Assembly (NCBI GenBank): GCA_938074045.1
Contig: CALJGI010000011.1
Coordinates: 62,001-126,000, forward strand
Source of the DNA: an uncultured Halieaceae bacterium
GTDB taxonomy: Bacteria; Pseudomonadota; Gammaproteobacteria; Pseudomonadales; Halieaceae
Length of the DNA stretch: 64,000 nt
Direction: 5' to 3'
The first letter of the stretch is position 1. Each line of letters starts with the position of its first letter. The notes beneath the pieces are model-generated. The model was not told the DNA's origin, searched no databases, and saw only the letters and a list, made by a program, of their open reading frames with translations. A program made the position numbers and the translations under genes. Shown piece after piece: positions 17,498 through 31,053 of this stretch.

Positions 17498-18469
17498 TTG
17501 GGCAAGGCAGTGATCATCAGTGAAAACGGCGGACCGGAGGTCATGCAATTGATAAATCGCCAGTTGCCTGCTCCCGCGCCCGGGCAAGTGAGGGTCACGA
17601 ACCAGGCGATAGGATTGAACTTCATTGACACCTATCACCGCAGCGGCTTATACCCCTTGCCACTACCCACAGGCCTGGGACTTGAGGGAGCCGGCATTAT
17701 TACCTCCGTCGGAGAAAGAGTGAGCCTCCAGCCCGGCGATCGCGTCGCCTATTGCTCCGCGGGGATTGGTGCCTATGCCTCAGAGCTCAATCTCCCGGCG
17801 GAACGCCTGATTTCCATACCAGACAATGTCACAGTCGAACAAGCCGCGGCCGTATTACTGAAAGGTCAGACGGTGGAATACCTGCTACAACGTACCTACC
17901 CACTTGGCAGTGGTGAAACCTGCCTGTTTCATGCCGCCGCGGGTGGTGTGGGCCTAATATTTGGTCAGTGGGCGGCCAGCCTGGGAGCCACTGTTATAGG
18001 CACGGTCGGTTCCGATGAAAAGGCCGAACTGGCAGCGGCACACGGTTACCATCACGTGATCAACTACCGGACCGATAACGTAGTCGATCGTGTAATGGAA
18101 ATTACCGATGGCAAAAAATTACCAGTGGTATTCGACGGGGTTGGACTGGACACCTTCCAGTCATCGCTGGACTGTCTGCAACCGCGGGGACTTATGGTGA
18201 GCTTCGGCAATGCTTCGGGCGTACCAGCCCCGCTCGATCTACAACAATTATCGGCCCGCGGCTCACTCTTTATTACCCGCCCCACACTACTGAGCTACAC
18301 AGCGGATGCTTCAGAATTACAACACTCATCCGACTGCGTTTTTGAGCAGGTACTGGCGGCTAGCATTAAAGTAGAAATCACCCAGCGCTACGCGCTGGAC
18401 GAGGTGAGACAGGCGCACACAGATCTGGAGGCGAGGCGCACAACGGGGTCTACACTTCTGCTACCGTGA
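17498..18469 (+). CDS. NADPH:quinone oxidoreductase family MDR protein
   Basis: This 323-residue zinc-free medium-chain reductase resembles Qor. It lacks zinc-ligand cysteines and carries the nucleotide loop AAAGGVGLIFGQWA and the N-terminus ISENGGPEVMQL typical of quinone oxidoreductases. The start is TTG at 17498, which matches the usual MxKAI beginning; GGAG lies 11 bases upstream and a GTG sits at 17510. It would reduce quinones or enones with NADPH in the cytosol. It is divergent from the epimerase operon and convergent with rpoS with 43 bases between stops. Confidence 0.88.
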   Translation: MGKAVIISENGGPEVMQLINRQLPAPAPGQVRVTNQAIGLNFIDTYHRSGLYPLPLPTGLGLEGAGIITSVGERVSLQPGDRVAYCSAGIGAYASELNLPAERLISIPDNVTVEQAAAVLLKGQTVEYLLQRTYPLGSGETCLFHAAAGGVGLIFGQWAASLGATVIGTVGSDEKAELAAAHGYHHVINYRTDNVVDRVMEITDGKKLPVVFDGVGLDTFQSSLDCLQPRGLMVSFGNASGVPAPLDLQQLSARGSLFITRPTLLSYTADASELQHSSDCVFEQVLAASIKVEITQRYALDEVRQAHTDLEARRTTGSTLLLP

Positions 18470-18512
18470 AGGCCACGTACAATTGGAGCAACCTTAAACT
18501 AATTGGAGTCGC

Positions 18513-19505
18513 TCAGGATGTGAACAGGGCTTCCCTACTGAGGCCTTCGGTTTCAAGAATGCTCTTCAGTCGACTCAAGGCCTCGACCTGAATCTGTCGG
18601 ACACGCTCCCGCGTGAGACCAATTTCACGACCCACTTCTTCCAGTGTACTAGACTCATGACCCCGTAGTCCGAATCTCCTAGATACGACTTCACGCTGTT
18701 TATCAGTCAGCTCGTCCAGCCAGGATTGTAGGCTGTTGCTGATGTCACTATCCTGCAACAGCTCAATCGGATCAGTCACATGTTCATCCGGGATGGTATC
18801 CAGCAGGGACTTATCTGAATCGGGTCCTATAGGGGTATCCACAGAAGTGACCCGCTCGTTCAGACGCAACAAGCGTTTTACATCGCTTACCGGTTTATCC
18901 AGCAAATCCGCTATCTCGTCGGCAGTTGCTTCGTGATCCAGTTGCTGGGTCAGGTGTCGGGCCGCACGGAGGTAGGTATTGAGTTCCTTGACCACATGAA
19001 TAGGGAGTCGAATAGTTCGTGTCTGATTCATCAGTGCACGCTCTATGGTTTGTCTGATCCACCAGGTTGCGTAGGTAGAAAACCGGAATCCTCGTTCGGG
19101 ATCAAATTTTTCCACCGCACGAATCAAGCCCAGATTTCCCTCTTCAATCAAATCCAGCAGCGTGAGGCCGCGATTGATGTAACGACGTGCGATCTTAACC
19201 ACCAGGCGCAAATTGCTCTCAATCATGCGCCTTCGGCCCGATTCGTTTCCACTCCGCGCCAAACGGCTGAAGTGCACCTCCTCCTCTGCACTTAACAAGG
19301 GAGAAAACCCTATCTCATTCAAATAGAGTTGTGTGGCATCCAGACTTGCAGGCCCCTTGTCTTCAGGGGCATCCACAACAAGGCGATTAGCACGTTGCTC
19401 GCTGCGGGGCTCTTCCCTGGACAGGGGAATGGAGTTAAAAGAACTTCTCTTACTGGCCTTTTCCCAATCTGTTCGCGTACGATCCTTATCGGAATGAACG
19501 TCCAT
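18513..19505 (-). CDS. rpoS: RNA polymerase sigma factor RpoS
   Basis: This 330-residue sigma-70 family factor is for stationary phase and general stress. Region 1.2 begins [21 protein letters not shown]. Region 2 contains [36 protein letters not shown] and [16 protein letters not shown]. Region 4 contains [16 protein letters not shown] and [10 protein letters not shown]. The length matches RpoS and is far shorter than RpoD. It follows nlpD on the same strand, as in most gammaproteobacteria, where a main rpoS promoter lies inside nlpD. Confidence 0.97.
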   Translation of the reverse strand: MDVHSDKDRTRTDWEKASKRSSFNSIPLSREEPRSEQRANRLVVDAPEDKGPASLDATQLYLNEIGFSPLLSAEEEVHFSRLARSGNESGRRRMIESNLRLVVKIARRYINRGLTLLDLIEEGNLGLIRAVEKFDPERGFRFSTYATWWIRQTIERALMNQTRTIRLPIHVVKELNTYLRAARHLTQQLDHEATADEIADLLDKPVSDVKRLLRLNERVTSVDTPIGPDSDKSLLDTIPDEHVTDPIELLQDSDISNSLQSWLDELTDKQREVVSRRFGLRGHESSTLEEVGREIGLTRERVRQIQVEALSRLKSILETEGLSREALFTS

Positions 19506-19568
19506 TGCGCACTCCTACATATTATTTATTTTATATTGTTGCGACAGTCTCAGTAGATCCAGACACTA

Positions 19569-20345
19569 CTAGCGTCTGGGTAGAAATCGGATCGGATCGA
19601 CAGGCTTGCCGGCCTTTCTGATTTCGAAATGCAGCTTTACTGAGTTGGTGCCACTATCCCCAATTTCGGCAATTTTCTGGCCACCTTCAACTTTTGCTCC
19701 TTCCTTGACCAATAAGCTGTCGTTGTGACCGTATGCGCTCAGGTATTGTTCACCGTGCTTAATGATCAAAAGATTGCCGTAGCCCAGAATACCATTTCCG
19801 GCATAGACAACCCTCCCTGGCGCAGCCGAAACTACAGGCTCTCCCAATTTGCCGCCAATATCAATACCTTTGTGGGCCCCACTGGCTCCGTAGGCTTGCA
19901 CGACGCGTCCTTTTGCCGGCCAGCGCCAACTGTCCGGATCACGCTGGTCCACTTCGTCAACTTTCACTGCCGAAGGCGCAGCTACGGTCTTTTTCGGCTT
20001 GATCGGGGTTGTTGGTTTAGTCTTGCTGAGAGACGGAGTTACCTTGGCGGCGGGCGGCGATAAAGGTCCTGACGAAGCTATTTGTTCCCGCAGGACCAGC
20101 TCCTGATTGGGATATATGGTGTACGGCGCAGCGATACTGTTAGCATTTGCTAACTCGCGAAAGTCCAGACCATAACGCCAGGCGATGCTAAAAAGCGTAT
20201 CACCGGAGGCCACGACGTACTTGTCATATACATCACCCAGGGTTTCTCCGGCGGTGAAAACCGGCGCTCTGGGTCTCGAGCCACTGCACGCCACCAGCAG
20301 CAGAACGAGCAGGCTGACACAGGCTTTACGAGTCAGCAGACCCAT
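19569..20345 (-). CDS. nlpD: Murein hydrolase activator NlpD (LysM + LytM/M23)
   Basis: This 258-residue lipoprotein (lipobox LLVACS) has one LysM peptidoglycan-binding domain (about residues 40-90), a Lys/Pro-rich linker and a C-terminal LytM domain. NlpD activates the amidase AmiC at division. The LytM domain here keeps the zinc-type His and Asp in HKGID and the final His in LHFEI, plus the His of YGHND. The His expected two residues before the final one is Lys (KLHFE), so it is probably still a non-catalytic activator. It lies 63 bases before rpoS. Confidence 0.93.
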   Translation of the reverse strand: MGLLTRKACVSLLVLLLVACSGSRPRAPVFTAGETLGDVYDKYVVASGDTLFSIAWRYGLDFRELANANSIAAPYTIYPNQELVLREQIASSGPLSPPAAKVTPSLSKTKPTTPIKPKKTVAAPSAVKVDEVDQRDPDSWRWPAKGRVVQAYGASGAHKGIDIGGKLGEPVVSAAPGRVVYAGNGILGYGNLLIIKHGEQYLSAYGHNDSLLVKEGAKVEGGQKIAEIGDSGTNSVKLHFEIRKAGKPVDPIRFLPRR

Positions 20346-20467
20346 AAGCTCGGTTACCGGAATCTCGCGAAACGCCGGCTATGGCAACAATCGACCTGGC
20401 GCTGGATCGATTAATATATGTTATTAAATGGCGAGCTTTAATCTCAAAATAGTATATATACACTTTA

Positions 20468-21382
20468 TTAACCACCCTTTGCTCGCAGATTAATACTGAA
20501 CACGAGCATAAATCCCGTCACCATTAACAGCACACATATAACAGTATGAGGGTCCTGCCCAGTACTCAGCAGGTATTCCGTTGGCCCAACTACGGCCCGT
20601 TGCAGCGGTTGTTCCATACCATGCCGATCTAGATAAACGGAGGTCGTCTGCTTCCAGGGCCAAACAATCAATAATGAGCCAAAGATAAAACCAGTTAAAG
20701 CCGATGTCGTGGGTCCCGCCCACCGCTTCAACAACCAGTATAGAACTCGACTGAATCCCATCAGACCCAGGATCGCGCCAATCGCCAAAGCAGCCAAAGG
20801 CAGTAGATTGAAGTCCTGAACGGCCTGTAATACCTGAGCGTACATACCCAGCAATACCAGCAAAAAGCTTCCGGAAATACCAGGTAGTATCATCGCGCAT
20901 ATTGCTATCATGCCGGCAAAGAAGAATGCGGGGAGCCCGTCCCCCATCTGAATGGGTGGAAGATAGGCGAAGGCTAGTGCCGCACCACACCCGGCTGCTA
21001 TCGCTGCGTATTCAGTCGCGCCCCAAACTGGTACCCGTTGTCGCAGCACCAGTCCTGATCCGAGAATCAAGCCAAAAAACAAAGCCCACAACGGTTCGGG
21101 ATGATTGTCCAGCAGCCAAACCATCAACCGAGCCAGGCCGAACACACTCAGCGCGATTCCGCTGACCAGTGACAAAAGAAATCCCCCGTCCACCCGTGTC
21201 CAAATCCCGGACCAGTCGCCGCGGAATAGCAGTCTCAGTGCTTGCAGGTCGAAAGACCTGATGGCGCCTAGAAGTCGGGTGTATATGCCGGTGATAAATG
21301 CAATAGTGCCGCCGGATACACCGGGCACAATATCTGCTGCGCCCATACCCACGCCCCGGATCATAATAGCGTGCCAGGGCAT
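20468..21382 (-). CDS. DUF368 family polyprenyl-phosphate transporter (PopT-like)
   Basis: This 304-residue, 8-10-helix membrane protein carries the two inverted DUF368 signatures, GMGAADIVPGVSGGTIAF and CAMILPGISGSFLL. DUF368 proteins (PopT) have been shown to recycle undecaprenyl phosphate across the cytoplasmic membrane. ATG at 21382 is preceded by AGGA; a TTG at 21424 overlapping the pcm stop is the alternative and would add 14 residues. It sits between pcm and nlpD, a position usually empty in Escherichia and Pseudomonas, and may be co-transcribed with pcm. Confidence 0.88.
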   Translation of the reverse strand: MPWHAIMIRGVGMGAADIVPGVSGGTIAFITGIYTRLLGAIRSFDLQALRLLFRGDWSGIWTRVDGGFLLSLVSGIALSVFGLARLMVWLLDNHPEPLWALFFGLILGSGLVLRQRVPVWGATEYAAIAAGCGAALAFAYLPPIQMGDGLPAFFFAGMIAICAMILPGISGSFLLVLLGMYAQVLQAVQDFNLLPLAALAIGAILGLMGFSRVLYWLLKRWAGPTTSALTGFIFGSLLIVWPWKQTTSVYLDRHGMEQPLQRAVVGPTEYLLSTGQDPHTVICVLLMVTGFMLVFSINLRAKGG

Positions 21383-21420
21383 TACATCCTGCTGAGTGGT
21401 TTGAACGTCAGCGTCGCTGC

Positions 21421-22053
21421 TCAACGAACCAATCCACCGCGCAGTGGCACGAAACGAACAGCTTCAAATCGTGTCCGCTCGAATTCGTCTCCATGGCGCT
21501 CGATGAGTTCAAGATACTGTTCACCAACGCCCACCGGGATAACCAGCCTGCCCCCCGGCGCCAATTGCTCCAGCAGCTCAGGTGGCACTTGTTCTGGCGC
21601 CGCTGTCGATATTATTCCATCGAAGGGCGCCTGCCGGGGCCATCCCATACCGCCGTCTGAGTGCTGTAGGGACACATTATTGATTTTCAGTAAACGCAGC
21701 CGCTCTCGAGCTTTATCCTGCAGAGGTTTGATACGCTCGACGCTGTATACGTTTCCCACCAATTGCGCCAGCACGGCGGTCTGATAGCCCGATCCGGTTC
21801 CGATCTCCAGCACACGCTGCAATGGTCCACCAGCCAGTAACAGTTCCGTCATTCGCGCAACAATATAGGGTTGCGAGAGAGTCTGCTGATGACCTATCGG
21901 CAACGCACTATCCTCGTAGGCTCTGTGGGCCAGAGCTTCATCGCAAAACAGGTGACGGGGGCACTGCCGTATGGTGTCGAGCACAGTCTGATCAGAAATC
22001 CCCTGACCACGCAGACGCTGCACGAGACGTTCACGCGTCCGGCGGGAGGTCAT
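21421..22053 (-). CDS. pcm: Protein-L-isoaspartate O-methyltransferase
   Basis: This 210-residue SAM-dependent methyltransferase repairs isoaspartyl residues in aged proteins. It shows [18 protein letters not shown], the SAM-binding motif [16 protein letters not shown] and the later [15 protein letters not shown] at 22053 gives the usual [10 protein letters not shown] beginning; a TTG at 22083 would add ten residues. It normally follows surE, but here truD ends only 37 bases upstream. Confidence 0.95.
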   Translation of the reverse strand: MTSRRTRERLVQRLRGQGISDQTVLDTIRQCPRHLFCDEALAHRAYEDSALPIGHQQTLSQPYIVARMTELLLAGGPLQRVLEIGTGSGYQTAVLAQLVGNVYSVERIKPLQDKARERLRLLKINNVSLQHSDGGMGWPRQAPFDGIISTAAPEQVPPELLEQLAPGGRLVIPVGVGEQYLELIERHGDEFERTRFEAVRFVPLRGGLVR

Positions 22054-22090
22054 GCCAATACCATCAAAATTGGATTGATTCAAAAACCTG

Positions 22091-23158
22091 CTACTCCCCT
22101 TCCCTCACAGCATTGTTGCCAGTTTGATCACCGCCTGCTTCACGTAAGTGCACCAGCTCGCGGACGACGGTTGTGGCGTAGCCACCGGCAGGCAGGGCAA
22201 AGTCCAGCTGCAGGTCCCCATCATCACAAAACTCCCACGAAAAGTCATCCGGGAGCAATCGTGCCGGCCTGTATTCAAGCTTGAGTCGCTGTCGACACAA
22301 CCAGTCGGCGAGCGGTTGGTTTTCCATAATCGCGCTCTTCTGTCGCCAACTGGATTCACCTGAGCCCCACAAGGGTATGCCGCGGTGAATATCGCCATCT
22401 GCATGACGGTCATTCAGTTGTCGCTCGTTGAATTCATCTGTGGCACCGGCGATAAACATACTGTGACTACCCGCCAGCGCACACACATCACCTTCACTGA
22501 TATGGTTCCAGGTCCCCTCTTCTACACACCGCGCCAGACAGGTATTGAACAACCAGGACCGTCCGGCGGACAAAATGATACTGCGCTCTTCACGGCGGTG
22601 AGGCGCCTTGCTGGAGACCATCCAGCGCTCACAGCGCAGTAAATTTTGGAAATTGTAGCCAAAACGTTGTGCACCGAAATAATTGGGGACACCATTCTCA
22701 AGAATCTGCTGCAGCCGCCGTTCCACATCGGATTGATCGCCACTGATGCGGCGCAGCCGTAATCTGAAGTGATTGCGCTTGTGCACACCCCGGCGGAGTT
22801 TTTTCCGGTGGCGGACCACATCCAGTACCCGAATACCCCGCTGTTCCAGCAGCGACCAATCCGGCTCCGGCGCGCCCGCTAGCCCAACGCTGAAGTACTG
22901 CCGACAAACAGCGCGACGATCTTTCAACCCGCAGAATCCAATCCGGCTTTGGTCCACCCGTGCCAGCGCAGCAATAGTGCGGGACAACTGGTCTGTTGTT
23001 ATATTTTCCTTTTCAATGAACAGCAGCGCATGTTCGCCTTCCCCCGCCAATGGGAAGCCCAGCTCTTCGGTGACCTCAAAGTCTGCGCAGGTTTCCCGCA
23101 TCACCGCATCGCAAGATGGCTCACCCCAGGCCCAGGGCCAATCGGTAGGCCATTCCAT
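22091..23158 (-). CDS. truD: tRNA pseudouridine(13) synthase TruD
   Basis: This 355-residue enzyme makes pseudouridine 13 in tRNA-Glu. The TruD motif with the catalytic Asp is visible ([17 protein letters not shown]), followed by [15 protein letters not shown] and [18 protein letters not shown] at 23158 is preferred over the TTG at 23170 that overlaps the ispF stop. It belongs to the ispD-ispF-truD run. The gene is followed directly by pcm, without the customary surE. Confidence 0.95.
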   Translation of the reverse strand: MEWPTDWPWAWGEPSCDAVMRETCADFEVTEELGFPLAGEGEHALLFIEKENITTDQLSRTIAALARVDQSRIGFCGLKDRRAVCRQYFSVGLAGAPEPDWSLLEQRGIRVLDVVRHRKKLRRGVHKRNHFRLRLRRISGDQSDVERRLQQILENGVPNYFGAQRFGYNFQNLLRCERWMVSSKAPHRREERSIILSAGRSWLFNTCLARCVEEGTWNHISEGDVCALAGSHSMFIAGATDEFNERQLNDRHADGDIHRGIPLWGSGESSWRQKSAIMENQPLADWLCRQRLKLEYRPARLLPDDFSWEFCDDGDLQLDFALPAGGYATTVVRELVHLREAGGDQTGNNAVREGE

Positions 23159-23166
23159 TGCCGCTC

Positions 23167-23643
23167 TCAAGTTGCGGGGCTAAGTATAGCGACGGCATGC
23201 ACAGCGATGCCCTCTTCGCGGCCGATGTAACCCAACTGCTCCGTGGTGGTGGCTTTTACGTTGATCTGCGTCGACGGAACACCCAGATCGGCGGCCATAT
23301 TAGCGCTCATTTCATCGACGTACCGAGCCAGGCGGGGCACTTGCGCAACAATCGTCACATCCGCGTTACCAAGCTTCAGATGTGCCGCAGCCAGCATACC
23401 GCTGACCCGTCGCAGCAGTTCGCGACTGTCGATGCCGAATAATTCAGGATCCGTATCCGGGAAGTGACGACCAATATCGCCTGCCCCCATCGCTCCCAAC
23501 AACGCATCGCAAACAGCGTGCACAACCACATCCCCATCCGAGTGCGCCAACAAGCCATTTGAGTGAGCGATACGCACCCCACCCAACACGATCGAATCTC
23601 CCGCGCAAAATGCATGTACATCGTATCCATGTCCTATACGCAT
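23167..23643 (-). CDS. ispF: 2-C-methyl-D-erythritol 2,4-cyclodiphosphate synthase
   Basis: This 158-residue zinc enzyme of the MEP isoprenoid pathway converts CDP-ME-2-phosphate to MEcPP. The metal ligands are in GHGYDVHAF, and the signatures [18 protein letters not shown] and [12 protein letters not shown] are intact. It lies 6 bases after ispD, so the two are surely co-expressed; dxr of the same pathway is at 43313-44530. Confidence 0.97.
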   Translation of the reverse strand: MRIGHGYDVHAFCAGDSIVLGGVRIAHSNGLLAHSDGDVVVHAVCDALLGAMGAGDIGRHFPDTDPELFGIDSRELLRRVSGMLAAAHLKLGNADVTIVAQVPRLARYVDEMSANMAADLGVPSTQINVKATTTEQLGYIGREEGIAVHAVAILSPAT

Positions 23644-23649
23644 GAGCGA

Positions 23650-24351
23650 CTACTCCCTACCACACGCCAGAATGTGGCCCGCGAGCTCGAGATCTGAGGC
23701 GGTAGTGATTTTGATGTTTTCGGCGTCACCTGCCACTACCTGAATCGGATGTCCGGCCGCTTCCATCGCCGCGGCCTCATCGGTAACAGACATTTCAATA
23801 TCGCGTGCCGCTATCAGTGCCCTGTATAACTCGCCGTAACGAAAACACTGGGGGGTCAGCGCTCGCCATAGTGACGCCCGTTCCACCGTAGCCAAGACCT
23901 CTCCATGCTCGTCAACCCTTTTCAGCGTGTCCGCAACCGGGGCAGCGATCAAGCCACCACGCCCGCTGTTGGTTACCACGGCTGCGAGTTCGCATACATC
24001 TTCTTTGCTGACACAGGGTCGTGCGGCGTCATGTACCATTACCCAATCGTCCTCCGCCGCCCGATCTCTCAACATATCCAGACCAGCAATAACCGAATCA
24101 CTTCGTTCACGTCCACCCGGCACCGTGACCACACGCGTATCCTCCGAGAATTCCGATAACGCCCAGTTTGCGTCGGATTCATCCAGTACTACCACTATGG
24201 TTTCGAATAATGCCGTAGAGAGCAGCGTTGCCAGGGTTGCATCAATAACCATACGCTCACCGAGGGAGAGATACTGCTTTGGAGTAGAGCCGCCAAATCT
24301 GGATCCGCTGCCAGCTGCAGGTACCACGCACCAAATTGTGTATTCAGCCAC
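23650..24351 (-). CDS. ispD: 2-C-methyl-D-erythritol 4-phosphate cytidylyltransferase
   Basis: This 233-residue nucleotidyltransferase adds CMP to MEP. Its CTP loop is VPAAGSGSRFGGSTPKQY, followed by VHDAARPCV and TPQCFRYGEL. GTG at 24351 is preferred because AGGA lies 9 bases upstream and it leaves a 5-base gap to ftsB; an ATG at 24369 would add six residues and overlap ftsB. The order eno-ftsB-ispD-ispF is conserved in gammaproteobacteria. Confidence 0.95.
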   Translation of the reverse strand: MAEYTIWCVVPAAGSGSRFGGSTPKQYLSLGERMVIDATLATLLSTALFETIVVVLDESDANWALSEFSEDTRVVTVPGGRERSDSVIAGLDMLRDRAAEDDWVMVHDAARPCVSKEDVCELAAVVTNSGRGGLIAAPVADTLKRVDEHGEVLATVERASLWRALTPQCFRYGELYRALIAARDIEMSVTDEAAAMEAAGHPIQVVAGDAENIKITTASDLELAGHILACGRE

Positions 24352-24356
24352 GCTGT

Positions 24357-24704
24357 TCAGTCCTGCCATTTACTGTCATTTGATTTAGCCGCCTCCCGGT
24401 TAATTTCACCAGTTTTTTGAGCTGATCCAGAGGGAACGTCGAGCAATTGATAGTAGGTCTCCCCCTCTTTAACCATACCTAGATCTGTTCGCGCACGTTC
24501 CTCAATCGTCTCCAGCCCCTGCTGAAGCTCAAAGACTTCTACCTCGAGTCTCCGGTTGCGTTCCAGTAGCACACGATTGGTTTCACGTTGCTCTTCAATC
24601 CGGGCTCGCAATCGGGCACGTTCTTCCAGCCCCCCTTCTCCGAACCAAAGCCGGTACTGCAGCGCTACAAACAACGTCAGTAAAACTACAAGTACCAGCT
24701 TCAC
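24357..24704 (-). CDS. ftsB: Cell division protein FtsB
   Basis: This 115-residue bitopic membrane protein of the FtsQLB divisome complex begins (V/M)KLVLVVLLTLFVALQYRLWF, a single membrane helix, followed by a periplasmic coiled coil (about residues 28-75) and the conserved IEERARTDLGMVKEGE motif. Translation must begin at GTG 24704: the open frame continues upstream into enolase but has no FtsB-like sequence there. It lies 13 bases after eno. Confidence 0.93.
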   Translation of the reverse strand: MKLVLVVLLTLFVALQYRLWFGEGGLEERARLRARIEEQRETNRVLLERNRRLEVEVFELQQGLETIEERARTDLGMVKEGETYYQLLDVPSGSAQKTGEINREAAKSNDSKWQD

Positions 24705-24717
24705 GCTGTGACCTGAC

Positions 24718-26034
<1,317 letters not shown>

Positions 26035-26051
26035 TTAGATAAAAATAAAAA

Positions 26052-28655
<2,604 letters not shown>

Positions 28656-28661
<6 letters not shown>

Positions 28662-30014
28662 GGAAGATGTTAGCGTTGGCGGTCGCCACTCCAGCATCCA
28701 TCCACGCTCATCTGCAGCCGGCAGGTAGCCCGCACAAACCCAGAGATCAGCCACGGCAACAAGCTTCTCCCCGTCATATACAAGCGGTATTTGATCCCGC
28801 CACCAGGGCGCTACCTGATACTCCTGCAGCAGCTTCTTCAGCGACTGTGTTCGGTCTCGCTCGTGGGGCCGGCAACGCTCGCCACCGCGCCGGAATCTAA
28901 TCTCCAGGCGCTGGTCGGGTGACACTCTCAGTCCCTCACCCGCCGTCTTGCTTGCGCTAAGTTTACCGAGACCCGGAACCTGCAATGGTTTCCTGTCAGT
29001 CAGATATCCCGCAACGGACCCGGGCTCGGGAAGCTCACGAACTTCAGCGGGCAGCAAATAAAGCTTGCAGCGATAACTCTGCAGTCGATAGCCAGTTTGG
29101 TCGAGAGAAGCGGTGTCGGCAGAATCCAACTGGCGCAACAACTCTACGAGTTGAGATCGACCGGGCTGGCCAACGCCATAGTGATCAAGCCAGCGGCGCA
29201 ACAATGCCTGCGCCTGTTCCGAGGACTCTGTAAGCAGCAACTCCACGTCCAGCATCGGTTCGTCGCGAGAACCCAGCCCCGACATGAGCCGCAATCGTTC
29301 ATCCAGAGCCAAATCCAACATACCGGAACTCCGCCGCAGAAGTTCCATACTGGTTGCCGCCGATTGTCTGTATGCCGGCCACCTTTCCTCGAGCGCAGGC
29401 AGTACTTGATGGCGCAAATAATTGCGATCAAAGTGCAGCTCCTGATTGCTGTCATCCTCTATCCATGACAGCTCGTTTACCTGCGCATAGCACGCAATTT
29501 CACTGCGGGGAATATCCAGCAGCGGTCGCCACAGCAGCGCCCTACCGACCCTGCGCATCGCGGGCATGCCACCCAATCCAGAGGCGTCCGACCCTCGCAT
29601 CAGGCGCAGAAAAAAGGTTTCAATTTGATCATCCTGATGATGCGCCAGCAGCAGGATATCGTCTTCGCACAAAAAGTTTTCGAACGCTGCATATCGGGCT
29701 TGACGAGCGGCGGCTTCAGGGCCATCAGGCCCGGCTCCTACCACAACTGAAGTTGTGTGAAATTCCACACCCATACCAACCGCTGTACGCTGACAGTGAT
29801 CAACCCAATCGGCAGATTGTGGGCTGAGCTGGTGATTGATATGGAAGGCGACGATATCCGGCGTGGTCCGGGAAGATGACTGCTGCGCAATTTGGCTGGC
29901 GAGGGACAACAAAACCGTGGAATCCAATCCACCGCTATAGCCGACTACCCAGCGACTGCCGGCAGCCGGAGGATGTTCCAGAAGGGCCAGCAAAGCGGAG
30001 GACTGGCCGGACAA
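28656..30014 (-). CDS. tilS: tRNA(Ile)-lysidine synthase
   Basis: This 452-residue N-type ATP pyrophosphatase puts lysidine at C34 of tRNA-Ile2. The PP-loop is SGGLDSTVLL, followed by FHINHQLS and LLAHHQDDQIETFFLRLMRGS. Its C-terminal domain (about residues 355-440) includes RFRRGGERCRP. The start is TTG at 30014, one base after the accA stop; no ATG occurs before the PP-loop. It is translationally linked to accA. Confidence 0.94.
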
Positions 30015-30015
30015 G

Positions 30016-30966
30016 CTAGTCGTTGCCGTAGGACATCAGCCGAGCGTAGCGGTTTTCCAGCATGGTTTCCACGGGAAGCTCACGCTGCTGTCGCAATTGC
30101 TCGACCAAATGCTGTTTAACCCGACTGGCGATGAGATCCAGATCGCGGTGAGCACCACCCAGGGGCTCTTCAATAGTAGCATCGACAATACCCAGCTTCT
30201 GCAACACCGCGGAGGTCACACCCATCGCTTCCGCTGCCTGGGGCGCGCGCTCAGATGTCTTCCAGATAATATTGGCGCAGCCCTCAGGAGAGATCACAAA
30301 GTAAGTGGAATACTGCAACATGGCCAGATGATCACCGACCCCTATTCCCAGTGCGCCTCCCGAACTGCCCTCTCCTATCACCAGGCAGATAATTGGAGTT
30401 TTCAGTCGCGACATCACGGCGAGATTCTGCGCGATGGCCTCACTAATGCCGCGCTCCTCAGAATCAATCCCCGGGTAGGCGCCCGGGGTATCGATGAGAG
30501 TAATAACCGGCAATGAAAATCGCTCGGCCAGTTGCATCAGCCGCAAGGCCTTGCGGTACCCCTCTGGCTTGGGCATACCAAAATTGCGCGCTACCTTGTC
30601 TTTTACGCTGCGCCCTTTCTCCTGACCGATCACCACCACGGGTTCATCATCCAGTCTCGCGAGACCGCCAACGATTGCATTGTCATCACCAAAGTGACGA
30701 TCGCCGTGCAATTCATCGAAGTCCGTGAATACCCGGGGGATGTAATCCATGGTATACGGGCGCATTGGATGGCGCGCCACTTTGACAATATCCCAGGCCG
30801 TTAGATTGGAGTAAACCTTCTCGGTCAGCCGCGTGCTTTTGGCGCGCAGATTGGCGATTTCTTCACCAATATTGATGTCGTTGTCAGAGCCCACTAACTG
30901 CAGCTCTTCGATTTTTACTTCGAGCTCTGCGATCGGCTGTTCAAAATCTAGATAATTTGGATTCAT
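30016..30966 (-). CDS. accA: Acetyl-CoA carboxylase carboxyltransferase subunit alpha
   Basis: This 316-residue alpha subunit carries out the transfer of CO2 from carboxybiotin to acetyl-CoA, the first committed step of fatty-acid synthesis, with AccD. Typical segments are [54 protein letters not shown] and [16 protein letters not shown]. It lies 87 bases after dnaE, a conserved pairing. Confidence 0.97.
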   Translation of the reverse strand: MNPNYLDFEQPIAELEVKIEELQLVGSDNDINIGEEIANLRAKSTRLTEKVYSNLTAWDIVKVARHPMRPYTMDYIPRVFTDFDELHGDRHFGDDNAIVGGLARLDDEPVVVIGQEKGRSVKDKVARNFGMPKPEGYRKALRLMQLAERFSLPVITLIDTPGAYPGIDSEERGISEAIAQNLAVMSRLKTPIICLVIGEGSSGGALGIGVGDHLAMLQYSTYFVISPEGCANIIWKTSERAPQAAEAMGVTSAVLQKLGIVDATIEEPLGGAHRDLDLIASRVKQHLVEQLRQQRELPVETMLENRYARLMSYGND

Positions 30967-31053
30967 TTACGCCGTAGCTCGCGTATGCAATGAGGAAGTT
31001 CAAATTTTACACAGCTTGGAGGGCACACGCACCCTTCGATCAGAAGATGGTAC

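Noticed and set aside
20452..20461. A/T-rich palindrome GTATATATAC upstream of nlpD
   Set aside because: It is simple alternating A/T sequence, likely by chance in an A/T-rich intergenic stretch. No aligned promoter boxes could be fixed around it.
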